A DNA stretch of 64,000 bases from NCBI RefSeq assembly GCF_021991835.1, contig NZ_JAHDAU010000001.1, forward strand, positions 62,001 through 126,000, given 5' to 3'. A model generated the notes under the pieces. That model had not been told where the DNA came from. It did no database searches and saw only the letters and a list, made by a program, of their open reading frames with translations. The translations under genes and the position numbers were made by a program. This DNA is from Polaribacter sargassicola (GTDB lineage: Bacteria > Bacteroidota > Bacteroidia > Flavobacteriales > Flavobacteriaceae). Below are positions 19,995 through 28,188 of this stretch, in pieces. How positions within the stretch are numbered: the first letter of the stretch is position 1; every line of letters begins with the position of its first letter.

Positions 19995-21728
19995 TTATTC
20001 TAATCTTATATCTGAAACACTTGCTCCTGTAGGGATCATTGGAAACACATTATCCTCTTTCTCTACACAAACTTCTAAAAAATATGCTTCTTTACTTGCT
20101 ATCATTTCTGCAACAGCGTCAGCCAATTCTTCTCGTTTTGTAACTTTTTTAGCTTTGATATAATAACCTTCTGCAATTGCTACAAAATTTGGGTTTACCA
20201 TTTCTGTTGATGCATAACGTTTATCAAAAAACAATTGTTGCCATTGACGTACCATCCCTAAAAAGTCGTTATTTAAAACCACCACTTTTACAGCTGCTTT
20301 TTGCTGAAAAATAGTACCCAATTCTTGAATAGTCATTTGGTAACCTCCATCACCAGAAATAGAAACTACTTCTCTTTCTGGCGCTGCCATTTTTGCACCA
20401 ATTGCTGCCGGTAAACCAAACCCCATTGTACCTAAACCACCAGAGGTTATATTACTTTTTGTTACATTAAAATCTGCATATCTACAAGCAATCATTTGAT
20501 GCTGACCAACATCACTAACAATTGCAGCATTTCCTTTACTTTGAATGTTGATTTCCTTTAAAACCTCACCCATTGTAATTCCTTCTTTTGTAGGATATAA
20601 ATCGTCTTTAATTACCTTTTCATATTCTATAGCATACAAGTCTTTAAATTCTTGAAGCCAATCTGAATGCTTTGTTTCATTTAATAAAGGCAATAATAAC
20701 TCTAAACTTGCCTTTGCATCACCCAAAACAGCAATATCAGTTTTTACATTTTTATCAATTTCTGCAGGGTCAATTTCAAAGTGAATTACTTTGGCTTGTG
20801 TTGCATAAGTAGATAAACTACCTGTTACACGATCATCAAATCGCATACCGATTGCTATTAAAACATCACATTCATTTGTTAATTTATTTGGTGCATAATT
20901 ACCATGCATACCAACCATACCAACATTTAACGGATGTGAAGTAGGAATTGCAGAAGCTCCTAAAATTGTCCAAGCTGCAGGAATACCAGCTTTTTCTATT
21001 ACAGCCTTTAACTGTGTTTCTGCCTCACTTAAAATAACTCCTTGCCCCCAAACAATTAATGGTTTTTTTGCTCCATTAATTAATTTTGCTGCTGCTTTTA
21101 CAGAGGAAACATCTGTTTCTGGCACAGGATTATAACTTCTTATTTTTGTACATTTTTCATAAGAAAAATCGAATTCTTCTAACTGAGCATCTTTTGTTAT
21201 ATCTATTAAAACAGGCCCTGGTCTTCCGCTTTTTGCAATATAGAATGCTTTAGCAATTGCAGCTGGAATATCTTCTGCTTTTGTTACTTGACAATTCCAT
21301 TTTGTAACTGGTGTAGAAATACCAACAATATCTGTTTCTTGAAAAGCATCTGAACCTAATAAGTGTGAAAATACTTGCCCTGTAATACATACTAATGGCG
21401 TAGAATCTATTTGCGCATCTGCAATACCAGTAATTAAATTGGTTGCTCCTGGCCCAGAAGTTGCCATTGCAACACCTACTTTACCAGAAATTCTTGCATA
21501 ACCTTGTGCAGAATGCGTTGCTCCTTGCTCATGACGTGTTAAAACGTGATGAATTTTATCTTGATATTTATATAACTCGTCATAAACTGGCATAATTGCT
21601 CCTCCAGGATATCCGTAAATTATATTTGCATCTTCTTCTATTAAGCACCTCACTATTGCCTCACTACCAGAAATACGTTCTGTTATCTTTTTTGAAGCAT
21701 CGTTGTTTTTTATGGTTTGTGTATCCAT
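19995..21728 (-). CDS. ilvB: Acetolactate synthase large subunit
   Basis: Thiamine-diphosphate enzyme that condenses pyruvate with pyruvate or 2-oxobutanoate. Of its 577 residues, the N-terminal domain carries the catalytic Glu region (YPGGAIMPVYDEL...RHEQGATHSAQGYAR), and the C-terminal domain carries the ThDP/Mg motif (GDGGYQM...NND). It lies 12 bp after ilvD and directly before ilvN. Length and motifs are standard. Confidence 0.97.
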   Translation of the reverse strand: MDTQTIKNNDASKKITERISGSEAIVRCLIEEDANIIYGYPGGAIMPVYDELYKYQDKIHHVLTRHEQGATHSAQGYARISGKVGVAMATSGPGATNLITGIADAQIDSTPLVCITGQVFSHLLGSDAFQETDIVGISTPVTKWNCQVTKAEDIPAAIAKAFYIAKSGRPGPVLIDITKDAQLEEFDFSYEKCTKIRSYNPVPETDVSSVKAAAKLINGAKKPLIVWGQGVILSEAETQLKAVIEKAGIPAAWTILGASAIPTSHPLNVGMVGMHGNYAPNKLTNECDVLIAIGMRFDDRVTGSLSTYATQAKVIHFEIDPAEIDKNVKTDIAVLGDAKASLELLLPLLNETKHSDWLQEFKDLYAIEYEKVIKDDLYPTKEGITMGEVLKEINIQSKGNAAIVSDVGQHQMIACRYADFNVTKSNITSGGLGTMGFGLPAAIGAKMAAPEREVVSISGDGGYQMTIQELGTIFQQKAAVKVVVLNNDFLGMVRQWQQLFFDKRYASTEMVNPNFVAIAEGYYIKAKKVTKREELADAVAEMIASKEAYFLEVCVEKEDNVFPMIPTGASVSDIRLE

Positions 21729-21740
21729 ATCAATATAATA

Positions 21741-23417
21741 TTAAGCATCAGTAACACATCCTTTTGATGCTGATGCTACTGTTTTTGCGTATTTGTATAA
21801 AATTCCTTTTTTATGCTTTAATGCTGGTGCAACCCATTTTGCTTTTCTTTCTGCTAATTCTTCATCAGAAATTAAAACATTTATAGAATTGTCTTCTGCA
21901 CTAATTCTAATCTTATCTCCAGTTTCTATAAGCCCTATTGCTCCTCCATTTTGCGCTTCTGGAGTAATATGTCCTACGACAAAACCGTGAGTACCTCCAG
22001 AAAAACGACCATCTGTAATTAATGCTACAGATTTACCTAAACCTGCTCCCATAATTAATGAAGTTGGTTTTAACATTTCTGGCATTCCTGGTCCTCCTTT
22101 TGGCCCAACGTATCTAATAACAACTACATCTCCTCTTTCTACTTCACCGTTAGAAATACCTGTATTTGCTGCTTGTTCTCCATCATAAACCACAGCTTTA
22201 CCTTCAAATAATAAACCTTCGTTTCCAGAAATTTTTGCAACAGCTCCTTCTTCTGCTAAATTTCCGTATAAAATCTGTAAATTTCCAGACGATTTTAATG
22301 CTTTATCTTTAGGAAAGATGACATCTTGGTCTTCAAATTCCATTGCTTTTACATCTGCTAAATTTTCGGCTAACGTTTTACCTGTAACTGTCATACAGTC
22401 TCCATATAAATATCCATTTTCTAACAAATATTTCATAATTGCAGGTGTTCCTCCAACTCCATGAACATCTTCCATTAAATATTTACCAGATGGTTTTAAA
22501 TCTGCAATTAATGGAGTTCTGTCTGAAACTCTTTGAAAATCTTCTAAAGTAAACTCTATATCTGCTGCATGTGCAATTGCTAAAAAGTGTAATACTGCGT
22601 TTGTAGAACCTCCTAAAGCATTTACCAATGCAATTGCGTTTTCTAAAGATTTTTTAGAGATAATATCTAATGGTTTTAAATCTAACTCTAATAAATTTTT
22701 AATTGCTAAAGCTGTTCTTTCTGCTTCAGATAATTTATTAGGGTTTTCTGCCGGAATAGAAGAGTTATACGGCAATGCAAAACCCATACATTCTATAGCT
22801 GAAGCCATTGTATTTGCTGTATACATTCCTCCACAAGCTCCTGCTCCCGGAATTGCTCTTTTTATAATTTCTCTATATTCTTCTTCATCTATTTCTCCTG
22901 CTACTTTTTGTCCTAAAGCTTCAAAAGCAGAAACTACGTTTAATTTTTTTCCTTTATAATTACCAGATGCAATTGTACCTCCATACATCATAATTGATGG
23001 GCGGTTTAAACGTAACATTGAAATTACAGCTCCTGGCATATTTTTATCACAACCAACTACAGCTACTAATGCATCGTAACTTTGAGCGTTCATTACAGTT
23101 TCTATAGAATCTGCTATAATATCTCTTGATGCTAATGAATAATTCATACCAGAAGTTCCCATAGAAATACCATCTGAAACCCCAATTGTATTAAATCCTA
23201 AACCGACTAAACCTGCAATTTTACTTTCTACCTTGACCTCTGCTGCCAAATTATTTAAATGCATATTACAAGGGTTACCATCATAACCAGTACTCGCAAT
23301 ACCTACTTGCGCTTTTTGCATGTCTTCATCAGTTAAACCTACCGCGTACAACATTGCTTGTGATGCTGGCTGAGATTCATCTTGTGTTAATCTGCTACTG
23401 TGTTTGTTTAGTTTCAT
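21741..23417 (-). CDS. ilvD: Dihydroxy-acid dehydratase
   Basis: Fe-S dehydratase for the last common step of valine and isoleucine synthesis, also supplying leucine synthesis. The 558 residues include the cluster cysteine motifs GCDKNMPGA and [16 protein letters not shown]. It is the first structural gene of ilvDBNC. Its 235-nt upstream leader holds an Ile/Val-rich leader peptide and a terminator, so expression is probably attenuated by the supply of charged tRNA-Ile and tRNA-Val. Confidence 0.97.
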   Translation of the reverse strand: MKLNKHSSRLTQDESQPASQAMLYAVGLTDEDMQKAQVGIASTGYDGNPCNMHLNNLAAEVKVESKIAGLVGLGFNTIGVSDGISMGTSGMNYSLASRDIIADSIETVMNAQSYDALVAVVGCDKNMPGAVISMLRLNRPSIMMYGGTIASGNYKGKKLNVVSAFEALGQKVAGEIDEEEYREIIKRAIPGAGACGGMYTANTMASAIECMGFALPYNSSIPAENPNKLSEAERTALAIKNLLELDLKPLDIISKKSLENAIALVNALGGSTNAVLHFLAIAHAADIEFTLEDFQRVSDRTPLIADLKPSGKYLMEDVHGVGGTPAIMKYLLENGYLYGDCMTVTGKTLAENLADVKAMEFEDQDVIFPKDKALKSSGNLQILYGNLAEEGAVAKISGNEGLLFEGKAVVYDGEQAANTGISNGEVERGDVVVIRYVGPKGGPGMPEMLKPTSLIMGAGLGKSVALITDGRFSGGTHGFVVGHITPEAQNGGAIGLIETGDKIRISAEDNSINVLISDEELAERKAKWVAPALKHKKGILYKYAKTVASASKGCVTDA

Positions 23418-23584
23418 TTAAGGTTTTGTTCAATTGTTTGACTAAATTACTATGTTTCTCTATTTCTATTGAATAAAATTAAATATCATCATTTAAATCC
23501 ACGTGTTAAAAAAAACACATAAACACTTAAAAAACAAGTTTTTAAGTACTTTTAATTATGACATTCAAGTGCTAAAATAAATTC

Positions 23585-23615
23585 ATAAAAAAACCTTCCA
23601 TTTAACAGGAAGGTT
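23585..23615 (-). terminator. Attenuator terminator of the ilv leader
   Basis: The minus-strand RNA forms AACCUUCC (23608-23615) / GGAAGGUU (23592-23599), an 8-bp stem with an 8-nt loop, followed by a U tract. The bases CUUCCU (23607-23612) can instead pair with AGGAAG (23645-23650), located just after the leader-peptide stop codon. That gives a mutually exclusive antiterminator. Confidence 0.82.
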
Positions 23616-23652
23616 CTATTTTAAAATTTATGGTATAAATATCACTTCCTCA

Positions 23653-23715
23653 TCATATCGTAATAATTACGATGACAACGACAATAGAAATAATATTTAA
23701 AAATTGTTTTTTCAT
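23653..23715 (-). CDS. ilvL: ilv operon leader peptide (attenuator peptide)
   Basis: A 20-codon open frame, ATG at 23713-23715 and TGA at 23653-23655, reading MKKQFLNIISIVVVIVIITI. Seven Ile, four Val and one Leu make up 12 of 20 residues, and 11 of the last 13 are Ile or Val. Codons 15-20 themselves form an inverted repeat (ATCGTAATTATTACGAT, 23657-23673), which can act as a pause hairpin. A terminator follows 38 nt after the stop, and ilvD begins about 170 nt further on. The composition and architecture match a ribosome-mediated attenuator for branched-chain amino acids. The gene name is by analogy. Confidence 0.85.
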   Translation of the reverse strand: MKKQFLNIISIVVVIVIITI

Positions 23716-23725
23716 TTTATTGTGT

Positions 23726-23758
23726 CAAATATCTGAATTTAAAATTTTAAAATCCAAA
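23726..23758 (-). promoter_or_regulatory. Putative promoter of the ilv leader
   Basis: On the minus strand, TTTG at 23755-23758 and GATATTTG at 23726-23733 (one mismatch to TAnnTTTG) are spaced 21 nt. The start site would lie only a few bases before the leader-peptide AUG. The call is weak because of the mismatch and the spacing. Confidence 0.4.
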
Positions 23759-23775
23759 TAAGTAATAATTTATTT

Positions 23776-24897
23776 TTAGATAATAGTACTTTGTCCCATA
23801 TGAATATTCTTAAAATTCATATTACTATCATCTTGGTGTGCAATATAATCAGCAATAAAATGCCCTACTTTTGATGTTGATGCTGCATATTGATTTTTAC
23901 CTTTTATATCTTCTGTTGTAATTCCTAAATCTAAAGATTTTTCTACAGCTCTTTCTACAGCGTCTGCCTCTTCTAACAAACCTAAATGCTCTAAAAGCAT
24001 TGCCACAGAAAGAATTGATGCTAACGGGTTTGCAATATCTTTACCTTTTGCTTCTGGATACGAACCATGAATAGGCTCGAACAAGGCATTTTTTTCTCCT
24101 ATAGAAGAAGATGCTAATAAACCTACAGAACCACTAAACACACTTGCTTCATCAGAAATAATATCTCCAAATAAATTGGTTGTTAAAATAACATCAAAAG
24201 ATTTTGGGTTTAAAAGAATTTGAACAGCTGCATTGTTAACATATAAAAAGTCTAAAGAAACATCTTTATATTCTTTTGCTATTTCTGTAACTGTTTTTCT
24301 CCATAAACGAGAAGTTACCAAAACATTAGCTTTATCTATTAAAGTTACTTTCTTTTTTCTTCCTTGCGCTGCTTGAAATGCTAAATGTGCTACTCTAGAA
24401 ATTTCTTCTACAGAATAAGTACAACTATCAAGTGCAGATTGTCCATCATCACTTAATTCTTTTTTTCCAAAATAAATACCACTAGTTAACTCTCTAAAAA
24501 TAACAATATCTGTACCTGATATGATTTCTTTTTTAAATGGAGAATTTTTTATTAATTTATCGTAAACCTTTATAGGTCTAACATTACAAAACAAGCCTAA
24601 CTCTTTTCTTAAACGTAAAAGACCTTGTTCTGGTCTTACTTTAGCTGACGGATTATTATCGTACTTTAAATCTCCAATTGCTCCAAATAAAACTGCATCT
24701 GCATTTTTACAAATCTCTATTGTTTCTTTAGGCAATGGATCTCCTTTTTCTTCAATTGCACAAGCTCCTAACTGCGCTTCTTTATATAGAAAAATATGAT
24801 CATAAACCTCAGCAATGGCATCTAAAGCTTTTTTTGCTTGATCAATTACTTCAGGTCCAATTCCATCTCCAGGTATAACAGCAATTGTGTATTTCAT
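23776..24897 (-). CDS. leuB: 3-isopropylmalate dehydrogenase
   Basis: NAD-dependent oxidative decarboxylase of leucine synthesis. The 373 residues include IAVIPGDGIGPEV at the start, the substrate arginine region (RPEQGLLRLRKELGLFCNVRP) and EPIHGSYPEAKGKDIANP near the C-terminus. It lies 106 bp downstream of leuA. leuC and leuD, which complete the pathway, are not next to it and must be elsewhere in the genome. Confidence 0.96.
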   Translation of the reverse strand: MKYTIAVIPGDGIGPEVIDQAKKALDAIAEVYDHIFLYKEAQLGACAIEEKGDPLPKETIEICKNADAVLFGAIGDLKYDNNPSAKVRPEQGLLRLRKELGLFCNVRPIKVYDKLIKNSPFKKEIISGTDIVIFRELTSGIYFGKKELSDDGQSALDSCTYSVEEISRVAHLAFQAAQGRKKKVTLIDKANVLVTSRLWRKTVTEIAKEYKDVSLDFLYVNNAAVQILLNPKSFDVILTTNLFGDIISDEASVFSGSVGLLASSSIGEKNALFEPIHGSYPEAKGKDIANPLASILSVAMLLEHLGLLEEADAVERAVEKSLDLGITTEDIKGKNQYAASTSKVGHFIADYIAHQDDSNMNFKNIHMGQSTII

Positions 24898-25003
24898 TAT
24901 AATCTTCTAGTGAGTTAATATCTAATCAAAGATAATTATTTATTTTTTAAGCATTCTTAAAAAATACTGATAAAATACTCATAAGAAAAAAGCAAAGATT
25001 TTG

Positions 25004-26179
25004 TTACGCCATTGCTATCTTAGATGACTTATTTACTTCTTTCATTATAACATGAATATCTTCATCTTTTACTTCCTTTTGTTTATCCGCAGTGTTTAAG
25101 AAAGCATCATAAGCTAAATCTAATTGTACTTTTGTTAACTCGTAACCAATCTTTTTTGACCTATAAGCCAAAGCAGCTCTACCACTTCTTGCTGTTAATA
25201 CAATTGCACTTTCTGTAACACCAACATCTTCTGGATCCATAATTTCATAAGTTTCCCTATTTTTTATAACTCCATCTTGATGAATACCAGAACTATGAGC
25301 AAAAGCATTTGCACCAACAATAGCTTTATTAGGTTGTACAGGCATACCCATACTTTCTCTTACCATAATACTTGTATCATACAATAATTTTGTATTAACA
25401 CTAGTTTCTAAATTTAAGTACGGATGTTGTTTTAATACCATAACTACTTCTTCTAAAGCTGTATTACCTGCTCTTTCTCCTATACCATTAATAGTACACT
25501 CTATTTGACGAGCTCCATTTATAACACCTGCTATAGAATTAGCAGTTGCCATACCTAAATCGTTATGACAATGACAAGAAAGTATTACATTCTCTATACC
25601 TTTTACGTTTTCACGTAAATATTTCATTTTAGCACCATATTCTTCTGGTAAACAATATCCTGTAGTATCTGGTATATTTAAAACAGTTGCACCTGCCTTA
25701 ATAACAGCTTCGCAAACTCTTGCAAGAAATTCATTATCTGTTCTACCAGCATCTTCTGCATAGAACTCTACATCTTCTACAAAAGACTTAGCGTAAGAAA
25801 CTGCTTTGACCGCTCTTTCTATAACTTTTTCTCTTGTTGAATTAAATTTAAACTGTATATGAGAATCACTTGTACCAATTCCTGTATGAATTCTTGGATG
25901 ATTTGCATATTTTAAAGCTTCTGCAGCAATTTTAATATCGTTTTCTACAGCTCTTGTTAAACCACAAACAGTTGCGTTTTTTACAATTTTTGAAATCTCT
26001 TCAACAGAATTAAAATCACCAGGGCTAGAAACCGGAAAACCAGCTTCAATAACATTTACGCCCAACAAATCTAACCTCTCTGCAATTACTAATTTCTGTT
26101 TAGTATCTAGCTTACATCCAGGAACTTGCTCTCCGTCTCTTAATGTTGTGTCAAAAATTTGTACCTTGTTATCTTGCAT
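25004..26179 (-). CDS. leuA: 2-isopropylmalate synthase (short form without regulatory domain)
   Basis: Condenses acetyl-CoA with 2-oxoisovalerate. The catalytic TIM barrel is clear: [13 protein letters not shown] at the N-terminus, the metal-binding His pair in [10 protein letters not shown] and NGIGERAGN. At 391 residues it stops after the linker helices and lacks the C-terminal leucine-binding dimer domain of the usual 510-570 residue enzymes. It may therefore escape leucine feedback, or pair with a separate regulator. A homocitrate or citramalate role is possible but less likely next to leuB. Confidence 0.88.
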   Translation of the reverse strand: MQDNKVQIFDTTLRDGEQVPGCKLDTKQKLVIAERLDLLGVNVIEAGFPVSSPGDFNSVEEISKIVKNATVCGLTRAVENDIKIAAEALKYANHPRIHTGIGTSDSHIQFKFNSTREKVIERAVKAVSYAKSFVEDVEFYAEDAGRTDNEFLARVCEAVIKAGATVLNIPDTTGYCLPEEYGAKMKYLRENVKGIENVILSCHCHNDLGMATANSIAGVINGARQIECTINGIGERAGNTALEEVVMVLKQHPYLNLETSVNTKLLYDTSIMVRESMGMPVQPNKAIVGANAFAHSSGIHQDGVIKNRETYEIMDPEDVGVTESAIVLTARSGRAALAYRSKKIGYELTKVQLDLAYDAFLNTADKQKEVKDEDIHVIMKEVNKSSKIAMA

Positions 26180-26310
26180 ACTTTTTGTAAAGATTATCTA
26201 TTTAAAAATCAAATGTATATATAGAGATTAAAATAATTCGTTATTTTTACCAATCCGTACGATTTCTAATATCATTAAAGAAAATACAAGTACCTAATTA
26301 TTAGTGTTTT

Positions 26311-27888
26311 ATGAGTAAAAGCGTTACATCAGCCAATCAACAAAATGATTCTCTTTTTGTATTAATTAAATCTTTAACCAAATCTGAAAAAAGACAATTT
26401 AATTTATATGTAGGTAGATTAGGTGGTAATGTTGATGCTAAATTCTTTTCTTTATTTAAGTTTTTAGAAAAACTAAAAACTTACGATGAAAAAGTAATTA
26501 TTGGAAGCGGTATTGTTTCTAAACAACAATTATCTAATTTAAAGGCACACTTATACAAACAAATCTTAATTAGTTTACGATTAAATCCTGCTCATAAAAA
26601 CCTTAGAATTCAAATTAGAGAACAGTTAGATTTTGCAACGGTATTATATCAAAAAGGTTTATATAAACAAAGCTTAAAACTATTAGAAAAAGCCAAACAC
26701 ATGGCTTTAGATAATGAAGAAAAAAACATTGCTTACGACATTGTAGAACTAGAAAAGGTTATTGAAACACAATACATTACAAGAAGTTTAAGCAACAGAG
26801 CAGACCAATTATCTATTGAAGCTAAAGAACTTAGCCAGCAAAATGTAATTGCTAGCAAACTTTCTAATTTATCTTTACAACTATACAGCCATTTAATACA
26901 AAATGGATATGTAAAAAATAAAAAAGAACTAAAATTTGTAGACAAATATTTTAATGACAGAATGCCCAAATACCACTATAAAACCCTAGGTTTTAGAGAA
27001 AAACTTTGGCTTTACAAAGCGCATTTATGGCATAGTTTTTTAGTTCAAGATTTTTTACTGAGTTACAAATACGCTCGTAAATGTGTAGATTTATTTGAAA
27101 CACCAAAACTTATTCTTTTACATCCTGTTTTTTATTTAAAATCTAAAAACTACTTATTAGAAGCTTCTTTTTTAGTTAAAAAAATAAATATTTTTAAAAA
27201 GGAACTTGCCATTTTTGAATCGGAAATAGAAAACAAAGAAATTACAATGAATACTAATACAGAGTTATTAATTTTTCTGTATTTGTACACCAACAAACTT
27301 CATTTACACTTTTTAGAAGGTTCTTTTGAAAAAGGAGAATACTTAGTTGATGAAATTAATAATAAAATTGAACAATATAAAAATAGATTAGACAATCATT
27401 TTATAGTTCTATTATATTATAAAATTGCCTGCTTATACTTTGGTATGGGCAAAAACAAAGAATGTATTTTTTATTTACAAAAAATAATAAAATCTAAAAA
27501 CATTGGTTCTGCAGAAGATCTACAATGTTTTGCACGTATTTTAAATTTAATTGCACATTACGAATGTGGTTTAGATTATGATTTAGAAAGACAGTTTGTA
27601 GATACTTATAAGTTTTTACTAAAAATGGAAAACCTACAAGCTGTTCAAAAAGTATTTTTAACTTCAATTAGAGATTTGAGTGATGTTTTTCCGCATGAAA
27701 TTAAAAATGAGTTTAAAAAAATTCACGCAAAGTTAAAAGTCTTCGAAAATCATCCTTATGAAAAAAGAGCCTTTTTGTACTTAGACATACTATCTTGGTT
27801 AGAAAGTAAAATACAAAACAAACCGATTGCTTTAATTATTAAAGAAAAAATAAATAAACCCAACAAACAAAGTAAAATCAACAATTAA
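26311..27888 (+). CDS. Conserved hypothetical helical-repeat protein
   Basis: I do not recognise a named family. The 525-residue product has no signal peptide or membrane helix. It is rich in Leu, Lys and aromatic residues spaced as in amphipathic helices, with paired-helix patterns (LLEKAKHMALDNEEKNIAY; KIACLYFGMGKNKECIFYLQKI) that suggest degenerate TPR-like repeats. The C-terminus is very basic. It is divergent from leuA and sits alone before the thr leader. A scaffold role is possible but has no direct support. Confidence 0.75.
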   Translation: MSKSVTSANQQNDSLFVLIKSLTKSEKRQFNLYVGRLGGNVDAKFFSLFKFLEKLKTYDEKVIIGSGIVSKQQLSNLKAHLYKQILISLRLNPAHKNLRIQIREQLDFATVLYQKGLYKQSLKLLEKAKHMALDNEEKNIAYDIVELEKVIETQYITRSLSNRADQLSIEAKELSQQNVIASKLSNLSLQLYSHLIQNGYVKNKKELKFVDKYFNDRMPKYHYKTLGFREKLWLYKAHLWHSFLVQDFLLSYKYARKCVDLFETPKLILLHPVFYLKSKNYLLEASFLVKKINIFKKELAIFESEIENKEITMNTNTELLIFLYLYTNKLHLHFLEGSFEKGEYLVDEINNKIEQYKNRLDNHFIVLLYYKIACLYFGMGKNKECIFYLQKIIKSKNIGSAEDLQCFARILNLIAHYECGLDYDLERQFVDTYKFLLKMENLQAVQKVFLTSIRDLSDVFPHEIKNEFKKIHAKLKVFENHPYEKRAFLYLDILSWLESKIQNKPIALIIKEKINKPNKQSKINN

Positions 27889-27951
27889 AACAACTTATTT
27901 TAAACAATTTTACATAAATTAGTTAAAAACATGAAATAATCACAATTAAAA

Positions 27952-27982
27952 GTTTTTAAATTAAATAATACTGTTATTTTTG
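27952..27982 (+). promoter_or_regulatory. Putative promoter of the thr operon
   Basis: TATTTTTG at 27975-27982 is a perfect -7 match. The -33 position holds GTTT, with T-rich sequence around it, rather than TTTG. Transcription would start near 27989, about 58 nt before the Thr-rich leader peptide. Confidence 0.45.
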
Positions 27983-28046
27983 CTTTGTGATTTTATCTAA
28001 TACACATATCAATTCTTCAGCAACTACAAATGTAGATTGTACTTCT

Positions 28047-28088
28047 ATGCGCACAATTATTTGCACAACTACAACAATTACCCTTTAG
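28047..28088 (+). CDS. thrL: thr operon leader peptide (Thr/Ile-rich)
   Basis: A 13-codon frame, ATG at 28047 and TAG at 28086, reading MRTIICTTTTITL. Six Thr and three Ile make up 9 of 13 residues, closely recalling E. coli ThrL, which has alternating Thr and Ile codons. It lies 100 nt before thrA, in the 300-nt gap after the preceding gene. The RNA after it can form competing short stems: ACCC with GGGU around the stop codon, or UAGGG (28086-28090) with CCCUA (28110-28114). No strong T-tract terminator is visible, so the mechanism is unproven. The name is by analogy. Confidence 0.7.
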   Translation: MRTIICTTTTITL

Positions 28089-28188
28089 GGGTTTACTATA
28101 TTTATATCACCCTAGGTTACATTATTGTCTCTTACAGCAAAAGAGATAAACTCAACAAAATATTAAATTACAAAACTATTCATTAAAA

